Shown piece by piece: positions 47,355 through 56,000 of a DNA stretch of 64,000 nucleotides. The notes beneath the pieces are model-generated. The model saw only the letters and a program-made list of their open reading frames with translations, was not told where the DNA came from and ran no database searches. Every line of letters starts with the position of its first letter. Position 1 is the first letter of the stretch. This DNA comes from Firmicutes bacterium UBA5493 (GTDB lineage Bacteria; Bacillota; Limnochordia; Darwinibacteriales; Darwinibacteriaceae). Made by a program: the position numbers and the translations under genes. The stretch covers positions 42,631 to 106,630 of the forward strand of contig DIPH01000044.1 in NCBI GenBank assembly GCA_002424045.1, in the 5' to 3' direction.

Positions 47355-48380
47355 GTGAAAGTCCGCGAACTGCAGATAGCTATTTACGAAGCAGGTTTTG
47401 ATGCCTTTGCCATCATGCCCGCAAGGTCCGTTGATTCCATGCTTCCCAAACTCAGGGAAGCCCAAGAGGAAAATCGCTATCCGGATTTTGTGGATCCGGA
47501 TATTTCCAAGCGGATTGATCCCAGAAACCTACAGAAAAGTGCTAAGAGTGTTATTTCCTTAGCTGTGTCTTATGCTACAGGCGATCCTGGTCCTACCCCT
47601 ACCTTCCATGGAACCATTTCCCGCTCTGCCTGGGGGATTGATTATCACCGCATCTTGGATGAACGCATGGACAAGGTTATCGCCTATCTCAAAGAGCACG
47701 TTGGTGCCGAGAGTTGTACCAAAGCTGTTGATACCAGTTTTCTCATCGACCGCGCCTTGGCGGTGGAGTCTGGCATCGGTTACCCTGGAAGTAACTGTGC
47801 GGTCTATGTGCCCCCCTTTGGCTCCTGGGTCTTCTTAGGAGAAATCCTGGTGGACGTAGACCTTCGTCCCACGAAAAACAAGGAGCAAGACAATTGGTCC
47901 TGCCCCGCTAAGTGCGATCGTTGCGTCAGGGCCTGTCCCACAGGTGCCCTCTTCGCCCCGGGGAAAATCAAACCCCAGCGCTGCATTTCGTATCTCACGC
48001 AGATGTCGGGACCTGTACCCTTAGAGTTTAGGGGTAAGCTTGGCAATACGTTGTGGGGTTGCGATATCTGCCAGCAGGTTTGTCCCATCAACCAAGAAGC
48101 ACACCTGTCCTCCCATGAAGAATTCCAGCCTGTAGTAGGACCACATGTGGATCTAAGACCGCTCATGGATTTAACAAAAAAGGAATTCTTAGAGCAATTC
48201 GGCCAGACTAGCATGGCCTGGCGTGGCAAGAATGTGATGCAGCGAAATGCCTGCATCATCCTTGGCAATCAGCGAAACCCTGAGGCTTTGCCGCTCCTGG
48301 AAAAAACAGCCCAGGAGCATCCCAGTACCACTGTACGAGAAGCCGCTTCGTGGGCCGTAAGGAAAATCAAATCCGGTTAA
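47355..48380 (+). CDS. queG: Epoxyqueuosine reductase
   Basis: Final step of queuosine modification of tRNA: reduces epoxyqueuosine with cobalamin and two 4Fe-4S clusters. Visible cluster Cys motifs are CPAKCDRCVRACP and WGCDICQQVCP; the Asp-containing FLIDRALA and IGYPGSNCAVY are family marks; the C terminus has HEAT-like segments. GTG 47355 has AAAGGAG seven bases upstream. The upstream open frame to 47283 spans a terminator and was not used. 341 aa. Confidence 0.94.
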   Translation: MKVRELQIAIYEAGFDAFAIMPARSVDSMLPKLREAQEENRYPDFVDPDISKRIDPRNLQKSAKSVISLAVSYATGDPGPTPTFHGTISRSAWGIDYHRILDERMDKVIAYLKEHVGAESCTKAVDTSFLIDRALAVESGIGYPGSNCAVYVPPFGSWVFLGEILVDVDLRPTKNKEQDNWSCPAKCDRCVRACPTGALFAPGKIKPQRCISYLTQMSGPVPLEFRGKLGNTLWGCDICQQVCPINQEAHLSSHEEFQPVVGPHVDLRPLMDLTKKEFLEQFGQTSMAWRGKNVMQRNACIILGNQRNPEALPLLEKTAQEHPSTTVREAASWAVRKIKSG

Positions 48381-49717
48381 TTCGTTTTCTGTTTAGCATT
48401 CTCCAGAGCTTTTTTGAGCCGCTCCCCATAAGGACCATTAACATGGGATGTTGATTCCAACGCTTTCTCCAGGAATGTTACGACCTCTTCCCCACCATAG
48501 CGACTGATAGAGATAGCCATCTGTGCCTTTTCTTCATTCTCTTCAGGATAATGATCGAACATCTCCGTAAGCAGACTCCACCTGCGCTTCGTGGGAGGAC
48601 CATGGGATAAAAAAAGCGCAAGGTAGGGCAACAAAGGGGAATCCCGATTGGCCCTGGCAAAACGCCGCATGGCTGGGAGAGCTTTCCCGTCAAAGGATTT
48701 GAGCAGACTCCAACATTCATAATACAATGGATCTTCCAAATCCAGCTCAGCAAGGAGCTGCAAAACCACATCACTCACTTCACTCAGCGACCAACGATTA
48801 CAGTATACAAGAATTCTCATTAGGAAAGCTTGGTTGAAATCTTGGTTAACCAAGCGTACGCCAAGTATCATGAGAATGAGATCTACCACCTGTTCGTCAG
48901 GTTCCACATCTATATGTTCGAAGCTGGAAAAGAAGCTTTCGAAGAAGTGATCATACTCATCTTTATCGAGGACAGTGTTGAGATCCGTATATCCCGAACC
49001 ACCCTGACGGAAATTGCGGAAAACACTAAGGTCGGAAACTACATTCCCCTTCACTTTCTTGCGTTTTTGCCGCTCGGTAGCAATGTCTTCCAGGGGATAA
49101 TTGTAGTAAGGGGTCACTCTGAAGTTATTCATCAAGGTCTGTAGACCCTGTAATACCACCTGGATGCGGGGGTGGCTAATCCTCAACCATATAGAGCGCA
49201 GCCGAGCTCCCCGCAGCATCTTCGCTCCTGCACGACCCAACACCTTGTTCAGCTCCTGGTCGGCACCGGACCCGCCCTCTCGAAGGATTTGGTGCGCGGT
49301 TTGTACAAGGGCATCAAGATCCTGTTCGTCATGATCCCTAGTAGAGCTATAGCAGTGCATCATTTGCGTATAGGCGGGCATGCGTAAGCGGGTCTGCAAG
49401 CCATTCCCCTGCAAGAAATGATCCACCACATACTGGATGTCCAAGGGAAATTGATATTTGTTCAACTCCTCTGCAAGTCCATCCACGAGGCGCTCCACCT
49501 CTGCATCTGCCCTGAGCAGTTCTCGCTTACCTCTTAGCGTTGCCGTCAGCATAGCCACGACGGTCAATAATTCCAGAGAGGCGCTGTAAGCAGCCAGCAT
49601 CAAATCCCTCTCATAGAAGAACATACTCTCCTTGATCTCTAGGCAGGACGAAACAAACCCATCTACTGTGGTAATCTCTTTAATTTCTTCCATTAGTTCT
49701 CTATAGTCTCTAAGCAA
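48377..49717 (-). CDS. Unrecognised helical protein with HEAT-like C terminus
   Basis: 446 aa, no family recognised. The sequence is almost all alpha-helical, soluble, and acidic in places. The last 150 residues have regular paired helices (VVLQLLAELDLEDPL, ALPAMRRFARANRDS, LLPYLALFLSHG) like HEAT/ARM repeats, which suggests a scaffold. It ends on TAA sharing bases with the stop of the convergent queG. TTG 49717 is the best start, with AGGGG seven bases upstream; an upstream TTG at 49744 overlaps rnhA. Cotranscription with rnhA is likely. Confidence 0.6.
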   Translation of the reverse strand: MLRDYRELMEEIKEITTVDGFVSSCLEIKESMFFYERDLMLAAYSASLELLTVVAMLTATLRGKRELLRADAEVERLVDGLAEELNKYQFPLDIQYVVDHFLQGNGLQTRLRMPAYTQMMHCYSSTRDHDEQDLDALVQTAHQILREGGSGADQELNKVLGRAGAKMLRGARLRSIWLRISHPRIQVVLQGLQTLMNNFRVTPYYNYPLEDIATERQKRKKVKGNVVSDLSVFRNFRQGGSGYTDLNTVLDKDEYDHFFESFFSSFEHIDVEPDEQVVDLILMILGVRLVNQDFNQAFLMRILVYCNRWSLSEVSDVVLQLLAELDLEDPLYYECWSLLKSFDGKALPAMRRFARANRDSPLLPYLALFLSHGPPTKRRWSLLTEMFDHYPEENEEKAQMAISISRYGGEEVVTFLEKALESTSHVNGPYGERLKKALENAKQKTN

Positions 49718-49727
49718 TACGGCACCC

Positions 49728-50177
49728 CTACCTCCTTGCCTCAATGGCGCCGCGGGCTAACGCGTCGCAACGATTATTATGCTTATTATCACTATGACCC
49801 TTCACTTTAATCCACTCAATGTCATGAATACGGCTTAGCGCTATCAATTTCTTCCACAGATCCGCGTTACTCACCGGGTCCTTTTTCGCATTAAGCCAGC
49901 CGTTTCTTTGCCAGTTCTTAATCCACCCCTGGGTGAAAGCATTGACTAAATAGGCACTATCGGAATGGAGCTTCACTCTGCAAGGTCTTTTTAGGCTGCC
50001 TAGTCCTTCAATGGCCGCCAAGAGTTCCATGCGCTGGTTGGTGGTCTCCGCCACGAACCCAAACAGTTCCTTTTCGTGGGGACCATGAATCAGAATCGCT
50101 CCCCAACCACCTGGCCCAGGATTGCCGCTACAGGCTCCATCTGTGTAGATTTTCACTTGTGGTTTCAGATCCGCCAA
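49728..50177 (-). CDS. rnhA: Ribonuclease HI
   Basis: Cuts RNA in RNA-DNA hybrids. The 149-residue enzyme has the four carboxylates: Asp in YTDGACSGNPGPGGWG (about 11-26), Glu in QRMELLAAIEG (Glu near 51), Asp in HSDSAYLVNAF and a later Asp in CDALARGAI, plus the Lys/His of VKGHSDNKHNNRCD. The 5' end is uncertain: the listed TTG 50177 abuts the GGAGG site, while CTG 50168 and GTG 50156 lie 9 and 21 bases from it. Confidence 0.94.
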   Translation of the reverse strand: MADLKPQVKIYTDGACSGNPGPGGWGAILIHGPHEKELFGFVAETTNQRMELLAAIEGLGSLKRPCRVKLHSDSAYLVNAFTQGWIKNWQRNGWLNAKKDPVSNADLWKKLIALSRIHDIEWIKVKGHSDNKHNNRCDALARGAIEARR

Positions 50178-50187
50178 CCTCCTTCAA

Positions 50188-50237
50188 CTCTGTTGGTGGT
50201 CGGCTCTGTTGGCAGAGCCGAGAGAAAGTGTTACAAT
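50188..50237 (+). promoter_or_regulatory. Promoter of the RING-like gene with overlapping palindrome
   Basis: -35 TTGGCA (50209-50214), 17-nt spacer, -10 TACAAT (50232-50237), both one base from consensus. The -35 lies in a perfect 8-bp inverted repeat, CGGCTCTG (50201-50208) and CAGAGCCG (50213-50220), and CTCTGTTGG is repeated at 50188-50196 and 50204-50212, 16 bases apart. Looks like a repressor or activator site. Confidence 0.6.
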
Positions 50238-50284
50238 ATCAATAATACCATACTATACGATTTTTTGTATTTGGAGAGAGAATA

Positions 50285-51055
50285 ATGAAGGGAAATCCAG
50301 AAAAAATCACAAAAGGCACTGACCATCTTGGACAGGCCTGCATTGTCTGTCAAAATGCCATCAGCTCTGAAGATGAGGTGGTGGCCTGTCCACGTTGTCA
50401 CAGCGCGCATCATGCAAATTGCTGGAGAACCAAAGGTGGTTGCGGCAAGACTGGGTGCCCACAGGTGGCCCAGGCTGTGAAGGGTGAACGACCTCAAGGC
50501 GATGGTCCGCCGCCTCCCATCTCCAAGAAGGTGATTTTTGGCGGTGTTCTTGTCGCGCTTGCTACGATTCTCCTCCTGGTGTTCTGGCCCAAACCTCCTG
50601 ACCCAGCTCTGGGACGTACCAGGATCGTTGTCTTCGGTGAAGCATACTATGAGCTCAGTGAGAGCATGACGGAGTTGGCAGATACTTACAATGCCACGAG
50701 CGAAGAAACCTATATTGACCTGCAGCTACTCCCACCGGGAACTATGGACACAAAATTGATCGTTCTCATTGCCGCCAATGAAGCACCAGATGTGATGGCC
50801 ATCGATGATGAGCGCTTCGAGTATTTTAAGGAACAGCAGGTCATGCTGCCCTTAGGTGAAGACGAATCAGGGATGCCCATTTACGGACTTCAACATCCCG
50901 GACAGTTGTCCCAACTGGTCGTATGGCATGCCACTGAGTATCCTGCCCAGGCCCTAGAAGTATTACACTATTTTGCTGACCACATTCCAGTTGCCGATTT
51001 AGACCTTCTCAGGGAGGTAGAGAGGAATTCTCTGCCTTTTGGACCCATCGAGTAA
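50285..51055 (+). CDS. Membrane protein: RING-like zinc domain, one helix, solute-binding-like domain
   Basis: 256 aa with no family-wide name. Residues 19-58 carry eight potential zinc ligands: C19, C22, C35, C38, H42 or H43, C46, C53, C58, in the pattern of the prokaryotic RING-finger group (Prok-RING_1; W47 follows the Cys). A helix at 83-101 is the only membrane segment. Residues 108-250 look like a shortened type-1 solute-binding domain (VVFGEAYYELSESMTELADTYN, LLPPGTMDTKLIVLIAANEAPDVMAIDDE). By charge, the zinc part is inside and the binding part outside. ATG 50285 is preceded by TTGGAGAGAG. A role in signalling or stress is only inferred. Terminator and lemA follow, convergently. Confidence 0.75.
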   Translation: MKGNPEKITKGTDHLGQACIVCQNAISSEDEVVACPRCHSAHHANCWRTKGGCGKTGCPQVAQAVKGERPQGDGPPPPISKKVIFGGVLVALATILLLVFWPKPPDPALGRTRIVVFGEAYYELSESMTELADTYNATSEETYIDLQLLPPGTMDTKLIVLIAANEAPDVMAIDDERFEYFKEQQVMLPLGEDESGMPIYGLQHPGQLSQLVVWHATEYPAQALEVLHYFADHIPVADLDLLREVERNSLPFGPIE

Positions 51056-51094
51056 AAAAAGAAGCCTTGTCCGTTGCGACGAGGCTTCTTTTTT
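51054..51094. terminator. Bidirectional terminator between the RING-like gene and lemA
   Basis: An 11-bp stem, GAAGCCTTGTC / GACGAGGCTTC (one T-G pair), with a 6-nt loop, a run of A on one side and T on the other; serves both converging transcripts. Confidence 0.92.
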
Positions 51095-51109
51095 GTCACC
51101 CTAGGTCTA

Positions 51110-51673
51110 TTAGAACTGAACTTGAGGAACTTCCAGAGCACCAGGCGTTGCTTCGAAAAAGGGCTTTGTCTCCCGACCAAGAATGTTCGCCACCACGTTC
51201 ATGGGGAAACGGCGAACTGTAGTATTCCAAGTCTGAACAGACTCATTAAAACGCATCCGTTCTGTGGCGATACGGTTTTCTGTACCCGCCAACTCATCTT
51301 GGAGCCTGATAAAGCTCGTGTCCGCCTTAAGCTCTGGATAGGCTTCGCTTATGGCCAAAAGTCTTCCTAAGGCAGAATCTAAACCCCGGTTCGCTTCCAT
51401 CTGGCTCTCTGGAGTTGTAGCTCCCAGAAGACGGGAACGAGCATCGGCAACATCAGCAAAGACTTGTTCTTCATGACTAGCATAGCCCCTTACCGTATTC
51501 ACCAAGTTCGGAATTAAGTCGGCTCGCCGCTGGAGCTGGTTTTCCACCTGTGCCCAGCGGGCGTCAACGGTTTCTTCTAGTTCTACGAGCTGGTTGTAAC
51601 GTCCAATCACGCTGGATACAAAAACGAGTGCAATGGCCGCAAGAACAATTAGAACTATGGTTCCTTTTTTCAT
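51110..51673 (-). CDS. lemA: LemA family membrane protein
   Basis: 187 aa with one N-terminal transmembrane segment (about 5-23) and an outside helical bundle. Family marks: GRYNQLVELEETVDARWAQVENQLQRR, ADLIPNLVNTVRGYASHE, then LAISEAYPELKADTSFIRLQDELAGTENRIA and the end RFPMNVVANILGRE. Function is undefined in the family; often found with TPM-domain proteins, as here. ATG 51673 has GGGAG upstream. It follows the TPM-domain gene by 22 bases. Confidence 0.94.
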   Translation of the reverse strand: MKKGTIVLIVLAAIALVFVSSVIGRYNQLVELEETVDARWAQVENQLQRRADLIPNLVNTVRGYASHEEQVFADVADARSRLLGATTPESQMEANRGLDSALGRLLAISEAYPELKADTSFIRLQDELAGTENRIATERMRFNESVQTWNTTVRRFPMNVVANILGRETKPFFEATPGALEVPQVQF

Positions 51674-51695
51674 TTTTTCACTCTCCCATTCTTGA

Positions 51696-52466
51696 TTAAA
51701 ATCGTCGTCCTGCTCCTCCTCCGCCACTACGGCCTCCACCAAAACCACCGGAAGGTCTTGAACCGCCACCTCCAAAACCGCCGCTTCCAAAGCCGCCACC
51801 TCGGGGCATGCGGGGTACGATTACAGTTCGGCCTGAACCCCCGCCTCCACCGCCAAGGCCTCCGCTTCCACCAGGTGGATAACGCCTTCCACGGCGCATC
51901 AAAATAACGATCAATATGAAGATAGCAAAAGACAGGAACCAGCCTGAGCTTTCGTCTTGCTCCTCCACGATTTCAAACTCCTCACCAGCCAAAATATTCG
52001 CATAGGCCACAGCCATGGCTGCGAGCCCCGCACCATAAGCCTGGTTCTTGAAATGGGGCATCCCTTCCTGGTCGATCACCGCACCAACAAGTCCATCAGG
52101 CAGAGCTCCTTCCAAACCATAGCCCGGCTCCACCTCGATGGCGCCTTCGTCCACAGCTAACAGCATTAAAAGACCGCTGTCCTCTGGACCGCCTACCCCC
52201 CACTCGTTAAAGAGTCCTGTTGTGTACTCCTTGGGATCCATAGGCGCAGTGGTCGATACGGTGACCACGGCCAGACCTATGCCTTGTTCGGTCCAGAGCT
52301 TCTCTCCTAGGAGCTCCATCTCAGCTCTGCTCCTGCGATCCAAGACATTGGCAAAATCATTGACGAAACCCTGGCGCTCGGGAAAAGCGGCAAGGGCAGA
52401 ACTACCTAACATAAACATGAGGACAAAAATAAGGCTAGCTCGCAGGATCCTGCGACTCGATCTCAT
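51696..52466 (-). CDS. TPM-domain membrane protein (YgcG-like)
   Basis: 256 aa: a signal peptide (about 9-27), the TPM domain (residues 30-155: VNDFANVLDRRSRAEME, GIGLAVVTVSTTAPMDPKEY, FNEWGVGGPEDSGLLMLLAVDEGAIEVEPGYGLEGALPD), a membrane helix at about 179-192 and a Gly/Arg/Ser-rich tail of about 60 residues. TPM proteins of the YgcG group have been described as phosphatase-like or photosystem-repair-like in plants; role in bacteria is unclear. ATG 52466 overlaps the previous gene in TAATG. Confidence 0.88.
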   Translation of the reverse strand: MRSSRRILRASLIFVLMFMLGSSALAAFPERQGFVNDFANVLDRRSRAEMELLGEKLWTEQGIGLAVVTVSTTAPMDPKEYTTGLFNEWGVGGPEDSGLLMLLAVDEGAIEVEPGYGLEGALPDGLVGAVIDQEGMPHFKNQAYGAGLAAMAVAYANILAGEEFEIVEEQDESSGWFLSFAIFILIVILMRRGRRYPPGGSGGLGGGGGGSGRTVIVPRMPRGGGFGSGGFGGGGSRPSGGFGGGRSGGGGAGRRF

Positions 52467-53032
52467 TACAAACTCCACCTCTTTCGGCGTATCGATTCGC
52501 CGTGGCTCCCAAGGAGCTCTCCCAAGCCATAGTAATGACCAAAACCATAGACCATTGGGTCCGCCAAGGTTAACTCAAAACGGCCATTTTCGCTATACTC
52601 TTCACTATAGTGAATCCAGACAACTTCTCCCAGGAACAGATCGTGGCTTCCCAGGGGAATCACTTGGGTGACACGGCATTCTACATTGACCGGACATTCC
52701 GCGATCAAAGGCGCCCTCCTAAGATTGCCAGGCAGGGCGGTAAATCCGCATTCCGCGAACTTATCATACTCTCGTCCGCTGATCGTACCACAGATGTCAA
52801 CAAGTTCCATCTGGCTGGCTTTCGGCATGTTGACCACAAATCCGCCTGACTCTTTAATTATATCATAGGAATGCCGTTCTGGACGAATCCCCAGACTGAT
52901 GATTGCTGGATCGGAACACGCAACTCCGGCCCACGCTAAGGTGATAATATTCGCTGGACCTGTACTCTGACAGCTCACCAAGACTGGCGGCACAGGATAG
53001 AGCCACGTCCCAGGCTTGCGTGTTATCTTCAT
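52466..53032 (-). CDS. Flavin reductase-like protein
   Basis: 188-aa FMN-binding split-barrel protein of the flavin reductase-like/FlRed domain. Family pattern: PGTWLYPVPPVLVSCQ, NIITLAWAGVACSDPA, IISLGIRPERHSYD, FVVNMPKASQ. May use FMN as a cofactor; substrate not known (flavin, or a nitroaromatic/other reductant). ATG 53032 lies seven to eight bases behind GGGGAG; the YigZ-like gene ends 6 bases upstream. Confidence 0.9.
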   Translation of the reverse strand: MKITRKPGTWLYPVPPVLVSCQSTGPANIITLAWAGVACSDPAIISLGIRPERHSYDIIKESGGFVVNMPKASQMELVDICGTISGREYDKFAECGFTALPGNLRRAPLIAECPVNVECRVTQVIPLGSHDLFLGEVVWIHYSEEYSENGRFELTLADPMVYGFGHYYGLGELLGSHGESIRRKRWSL

Positions 53033-53038
53033 GGTTTT

Positions 53039-53677
53039 TCACTCCCCATTCATGATCGCGTGATAGACTTCCTCCCCCTCTATCCAAGTGAAGTCATTGG
53101 CCGTAAACTCCTGAACTCTCTGGCGCAATACTTCCATTTCTTGGGGGAACACTACGATGTGAAACGTAACATGCTCTAAATATTCGGTGTCCACGATGGT
53201 AACACCTTGAGTCAGTAATTCATTTTGGATCTTTCCTGAATGAACGTAATCAACGGTAATGGAAACCTTCTGGGATAGAACCATGCGTACAATCCCGGCC
53301 TTCTGCAGAGCTTCTCGCACAGCCCCGCTATAGGCGCGAATCAACCCGCCTCGCCCTAGAAGGGTGCCCCCAAAATAACGGGTGACCACCACGACGCAGT
53401 TTACAACCTGGTGTGCCTTAAGTACTTCCAACATAGGAAGGCCCGCAGTACCACTAGGTTCGTTATCATCACTATATTTCTGAACTTCCTGATTCATACC
53501 AAGGATATAGGCGGGAACGTTGTGGGTGGCATTCCAGTGCTCCTTGCGCACCTCTTCAATAAAAGCTTCCGCTTCTTCTTGGGTGTCGACAGTCTTGATG
53601 CGGGCTATAAACTTGGACTTTCTCTCAATTAGAGTTATCTCCGCTTCCCTCGCTACCGTCTTGTACTCAACGAGCAT
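53039..53677 (-). CDS. YigZ/IMPACT-family protein
   Basis: 212 aa, UPF0029/IMPACT family. Visible: the N-terminal SKFIARIKTV with the conserved HNVPAYILG segment, YSDDNEPSGTAGLPMLEVL and VVVVTRYFGGTLLGRGGLIRAY. The C-terminal domain (about 135-205) matches the DUF1949 part. Function is unresolved (relatives affect translation control). It begins at ATG 53677 and is divergent from tex. Confidence 0.93.
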   Translation of the reverse strand: MLVEYKTVAREAEITLIERKSKFIARIKTVDTQEEAEAFIEEVRKEHWNATHNVPAYILGMNQEVQKYSDDNEPSGTAGLPMLEVLKAHQVVNCVVVVTRYFGGTLLGRGGLIRAYSGAVREALQKAGIVRMVLSQKVSITVDYVHSGKIQNELLTQGVTIVDTEYLEHVTFHIVVFPQEMEVLRQRVQEFTANDFTWIEGEEVYHAIMNGE

Positions 53678-53709
53678 TCTACCACCTCGACATAGTGTTC
53701 AACATCACT

Positions 53710-53738
53710 TTGCATCTTCCTTCCCGTTCTGCTATTCT
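53710..53738 (+). promoter_or_regulatory. Candidate promoter of tex
   Basis: TTGCAT (53710-53715), 17-nt spacer and TATTCT (53733-53738), 26 bases before the ATG, with GAGGGG in between as the ribosome site. Moderate match. Confidence 0.4.
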
Positions 53739-53763
53739 AATCTAGTGAGAGGGGAATCTATAC

Positions 53764-55920
53764 ATGGATATTATCAGGCAACTGGCCACAGAGTTAGGAA
53801 TTAGGCCGCACCAAGTTGAACAAACGGTCTCACTTCTCGATGACGGCAACACCATTCCTTTTATTGCCCGCTATCGCAAAGAGGCCACAGGGGAGCTCGA
53901 TGAGACGGTAATTAGAGACTTAGCAGAGCGCCTTACCTACCTGCGCAACCTGGAGGAACGCAAGGTAGAGATCACCCGGCTCATTGACAACCAGGAGAAA
54001 CTCACGCCCGAGCTTACTTCATCCATTCTTGAAGCCACTACACTTCAGGAACTTGAGGATCTTTACAGACCCTTCAGACCAAAGCGCAGGACTAGGGCAT
54101 CAATTGCCAAAGAAAAAGGACTCGAACCCTTGGCCCTTAAACTCTTAGAGCAGGGTTCTGAGAATCCCGAAGTCTTGGCTCAGTCCTTTATAAGTGACGA
54201 GGTGACCACTCGGGAAGAGGCGCTTCAGGGCGCCGGGGATGTACTAGCAGAGAGGATCACCGATGATCCTGCAAATCGTGCCATGATTCGCAAGTTCACC
54301 TTTGATACTGGCTTGTTGATCAGTGAAAGAGTGGCAGGCGAAGAGGTTCCTGAAGCGAAGGAGTTTCAAATGTACTTCGAGTACTTCGAGGACGTGGCTA
54401 AAATCCCGCCCCACCGGGTTCTAGCCATCAATCGCGGTGAACGCCTCGGCATTTTGAAGGCCAGAATCCAGGTGGATGTGGAAAAAGTCCATGCCCTCTT
54501 GACCAAGGAGATTATTACGAACAAGGCCTCTCCCGCAGCGGCTTATCTACTTGCGGCCATTGAAGATGGTTACTCCCGCTTATTGGCACCGAGCCTGGAA
54601 CGGGATATCCGAAACGCCCTTACCGAGAAGGCAGAAGCCCATGCCATCCAGATTTTTGCCAAGAATCTGGGGGATCTTCTGATGCAAAGTCCCGTACGTG
54701 GTCATAGGGTTCTAGGCATTGATCCCGCGTTTCGAACGGGTTGTAAGGTTGTGGCCATAGGCGAGTTTGGCGACCTGTTGGAGTACACCACAATCTATCC
54801 CCATGAACCTCAAAAGCGCTGGGAACAAGCTTTGGATACCCTAGATGTTCTCGTTGATAAGCATCAGCTTTCTCTAGTCACTATCGGAAACGGTACGGCC
54901 AGCCGGGAAACAGAGCAGCTCGTGGCCGAACTGATTAGAAAACACTGTCCAAAATTGCAGTACCTCGTCGTAAACGAAGCAGGTGCCTCCGTGTACTCCG
55001 CGTCAAAGCTTGCTAAGGAAGAGTTCCCTGATTTGGATGTATCGATTCGGGGCGCCGTGTCCATTGCCCGTAGGGTGCAAGATCCCCTGGCAGAACTAGT
55101 GAAAATCGATCCGAAATCCATCGGGGTGGGGCAGTATCAGCATGATGTGAATCAAAAGGACCTCACAAACACCTTAGGACTCGTGGTAGAGAGCTGCGTG
55201 AATCATGTTGGTGTGGAGCTTAACACTGCATCTAGCGCCCTTTTGAAGCATGTCTCTGGGCTGTCGGCTAAGGTGGCCGATGGAATTATCGAGTACCGGA
55301 CAAGTAACGGTGTTTTCCAAAAGCGTTCTGAGCTCAAAAAAGTGAAGGGCCTGGGACCAAAGGCGTTCCAGCAGGCTGCAGGCTTTTTGCGGATCGCTAA
55401 CGGGTCGAAACCCCTAGATAACACTGCGGTCCATCCCGAATCATACCCTCTTGCCCAAAAGATCCTGGAGGAAATTGGCTATAGTGAACAGGACCTTGAG
55501 AATCGGGAGACCTTGGTCCAGATTCGGACGAAACTAAGGACCCTCGATGCCAAGAAAGTTGCAGAGAACCTTGCAGCGGGTGAACCTACGGTAAGGGACA
55601 TTTTAGGGGCCCTAAGCCAGCCTGGACGGGATCCTCGAGATGAGCTTCCCCGTCCCCTCTTTAGAGCAGATGTCCTGAGCATGGAGGATCTAAAACCCGG
55701 GATGGTTCTTCAGGGAACCGTACAAAATGTCGTGGATTTCGGAGCCTTTGTGGATATAGGCGTCAAAAAAGCCGGCTTAGTTCACATTTCTCAGCTCAGC
55801 GATACCTACGTCAGGCACCCCACCGATTGCGTCCAGGTTGGAGATATTGTCTCGGTGCGCATTCTCGATGTGGAACCACAACTCGGGAGAATAAGTCTGA
55901 GCATGAAAACACAGCAGTAA
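53764..55920 (+). CDS. tex: Tex family RNA-binding transcription accessory protein
   Basis: 718 aa. N-terminal Tex domain with FIARYRKEATGELDE, the YqgF-like RNase-H fold core (GIDPAFRTGCKVVAI), helix-hairpin-helix segments (KVADGIIEYRTSNG, LKKVKGLGPKAFQQAAGF) and a C-terminal S1 RNA-binding domain (GMVLQGTVQNVVDFGAFVDIGVKKAGLVH). Expected to affect transcription elongation or toxin gene expression. GAGGGG precedes ATG 53764. A hairpin ends the transcript. The gene is complete and of standard length. Confidence 0.97.
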   Translation: MDIIRQLATELGIRPHQVEQTVSLLDDGNTIPFIARYRKEATGELDETVIRDLAERLTYLRNLEERKVEITRLIDNQEKLTPELTSSILEATTLQELEDLYRPFRPKRRTRASIAKEKGLEPLALKLLEQGSENPEVLAQSFISDEVTTREEALQGAGDVLAERITDDPANRAMIRKFTFDTGLLISERVAGEEVPEAKEFQMYFEYFEDVAKIPPHRVLAINRGERLGILKARIQVDVEKVHALLTKEIITNKASPAAAYLLAAIEDGYSRLLAPSLERDIRNALTEKAEAHAIQIFAKNLGDLLMQSPVRGHRVLGIDPAFRTGCKVVAIGEFGDLLEYTTIYPHEPQKRWEQALDTLDVLVDKHQLSLVTIGNGTASRETEQLVAELIRKHCPKLQYLVVNEAGASVYSASKLAKEEFPDLDVSIRGAVSIARRVQDPLAELVKIDPKSIGVGQYQHDVNQKDLTNTLGLVVESCVNHVGVELNTASSALLKHVSGLSAKVADGIIEYRTSNGVFQKRSELKKVKGLGPKAFQQAAGFLRIANGSKPLDNTAVHPESYPLAQKILEEIGYSEQDLENRETLVQIRTKLRTLDAKKVAENLAAGEPTVRDILGALSQPGRDPRDELPRPLFRADVLSMEDLKPGMVLQGTVQNVVDFGAFVDIGVKKAGLVHISQLSDTYVRHPTDCVQVGDIVSVRILDVEPQLGRISLSMKTQQ

Positions 55921-55926
55921 TGCGTA

Positions 55927-55980
55927 GGGGCTACTGCATAACGAACTCCTTGAAGTTCATTGCGCCGTAGCCCCGTTTCT
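55927..55980 (+). terminator. Structured 3' hairpin after tex
   Basis: GGGGCTAC (55927-55934) pairs with GTAGCCCC (55967-55974), with an inner GAACT/AGTTC stem in between; GTTTCTT follows. The T run is short, so termination may be weak. It separates tex from the convergent C39-like gene. Confidence 0.6.
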
Positions 55981-56000
55981 TAACCTGTATTCTACCTTCT

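Noticed and set aside
50156..50177. A definite start codon for rnhA
   Set aside because: TTG 50177, CTG 50168 and GTG 50156 all fit poorly or differ in spacing; I list the outer TTG but do not claim it.
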